Of a stretch of 64,000 nucleotides of DNA, positions 63,626-64,000 are shown in pieces. Each line of letters opens with the position of its first letter. The stretch's first letter is position 1. Under the pieces are notes generated by a model, which did not search any database, was not told where the DNA came from, and worked only from the letters and a program-made list of their open reading frames with translations. A program made the translations under genes and the position numbers. The DNA comes from Pseudoips prasinana (Eukaryota > Arthropoda > Insecta > Lepidoptera > Nolidae), in NCBI GenBank assembly GCA_951640165.1, contig OX621247.1, positions 33,020,001 to 33,084,000 on the forward strand, written 5' to 3'.

Positions 63626-63699
63626 TTATATTTCAAACAATTTAGAGAGAACCACAAATTAATTAAAACGGTCGCCGGTCGATACCAATATTACCAATA

Positions 63700-64000
63700 A
63701 ATCAGAGGATTTTCAACTTTATTTCAATGAGGCCAATTTCGCTTTAAATACACAAACAATAACTCTAATTTTCTAGACCACCTGTTGCTATGAGTGCCGA
63801 CATCAAATGTTCTACTCTTGAACAACTTCTAAATATTTCTAAGCCATTATGTACTGCTTTTTCTTTCACACCAATCACTGAGAGAGACGTCATAAAATCC
63901 ATAAAATCCATTTCCACCAAAGCGGTAGGTAACGACGGACTCCAACCACAGATGATCACTATCATTGTGGAAGAACTTGCTCCTATCTTAACCCATATCA
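63700..64000 (+). pseudogene. LINE reverse transcriptase start, cut by window end
   Basis: From about 63,774 the plus strand reads PVAMSADIKCSTLEQ, then FSFTPITERDVIKSIKSIST, KAVGNDGLQPQMITIIVEEL and APILTHI to the window end. This is the beginning of the RT domain of a CR1/jockey-like LINE (the K-A-x-G-x-DG block). It is open in one frame for ~75 codons. The rest lies outside the window, so intactness is unknown. A minus-strand frame on the same bases is its shadow. Confidence 0.78.

Overview
The window looks like heterochromatic or intergenic DNA of an insect, most likely a moth or butterfly. It is AT-rich. It carries Helitrons ending in a short hairpin plus CTAG|T, tRNA-derived SINEs, CR1/jockey-like and RTE LINEs, and Tc1, mariner, Harbinger, hAT and Ginger-like DNA elements of the kinds common in lepidopteran genomes. 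No intact host gene was found in 64 kb, so the species assignment is an inference from repeat content alone. The only trace of a host gene is a decayed ubiquitin copy near 35.4 kb.

Layout. 0-3.5 kb: broken Helitron helicase pieces and a Tc1-like transposase with one nonsense codon. 3.5-20.8 kb: short elements, including a LINE 3' UTR copy, two retroposons with clean 12- and 15-bp target-site duplications (TSDs), tRNA-SINEs, MITEs, a Harbinger derivative and a 5S-rRNA-derived SINE. 20.8-24.1 kb (minus): a 5'-truncated LINE (called LINE-a here) with an 868-codon open frame; its 3' UTR recurs at least seven more times. 24.4-29.6 kb: a nearly complete two-ORF LINE (LINE-b) inserted inside a minus-strand 5S-derived SINE. 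29.6-39.2 kb: repeats, MITEs, RTE remnants and the ubiquitin pseudogene. 39.2-40.4 kb: a deleted IS630/Tc1-like transposon that keeps its N- and C-terminal coding parts and an apparent intron. 41.8-46.1 kb: a hAT-type element containing a broken LINE (LINE-c), which contains another LINE (LINE-d). 47.0-48.3 kb: a mariner element with an intact transposase. 48.3-60.5 kb: SINEs, Helitrons, LINE fragments and an RTE pseudogene. 60.6-61.8 kb: a dimeric SINE split by a Ginger-like element. The window ends inside another LINE reverse transcriptase.

The genes do not form a pathway; they are independent mobile-element genes. Intact frames capable of acting in trans are the mariner transposase, LINE-b ORF1 and most of ORF2, and the truncated LINE-a frame. 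The MITEs would need transposases encoded elsewhere.

Beyond a list of elements, two patterns stand out. First, nesting is so clear that insertion order and some empty sites can be read directly. Second, there are many near-perfect inverted repeats with short spacers. In two cases a sister copy in this window lacks the second arm, pointing to local template switching. All family assignments are by eye from motifs, and no database search was possible.
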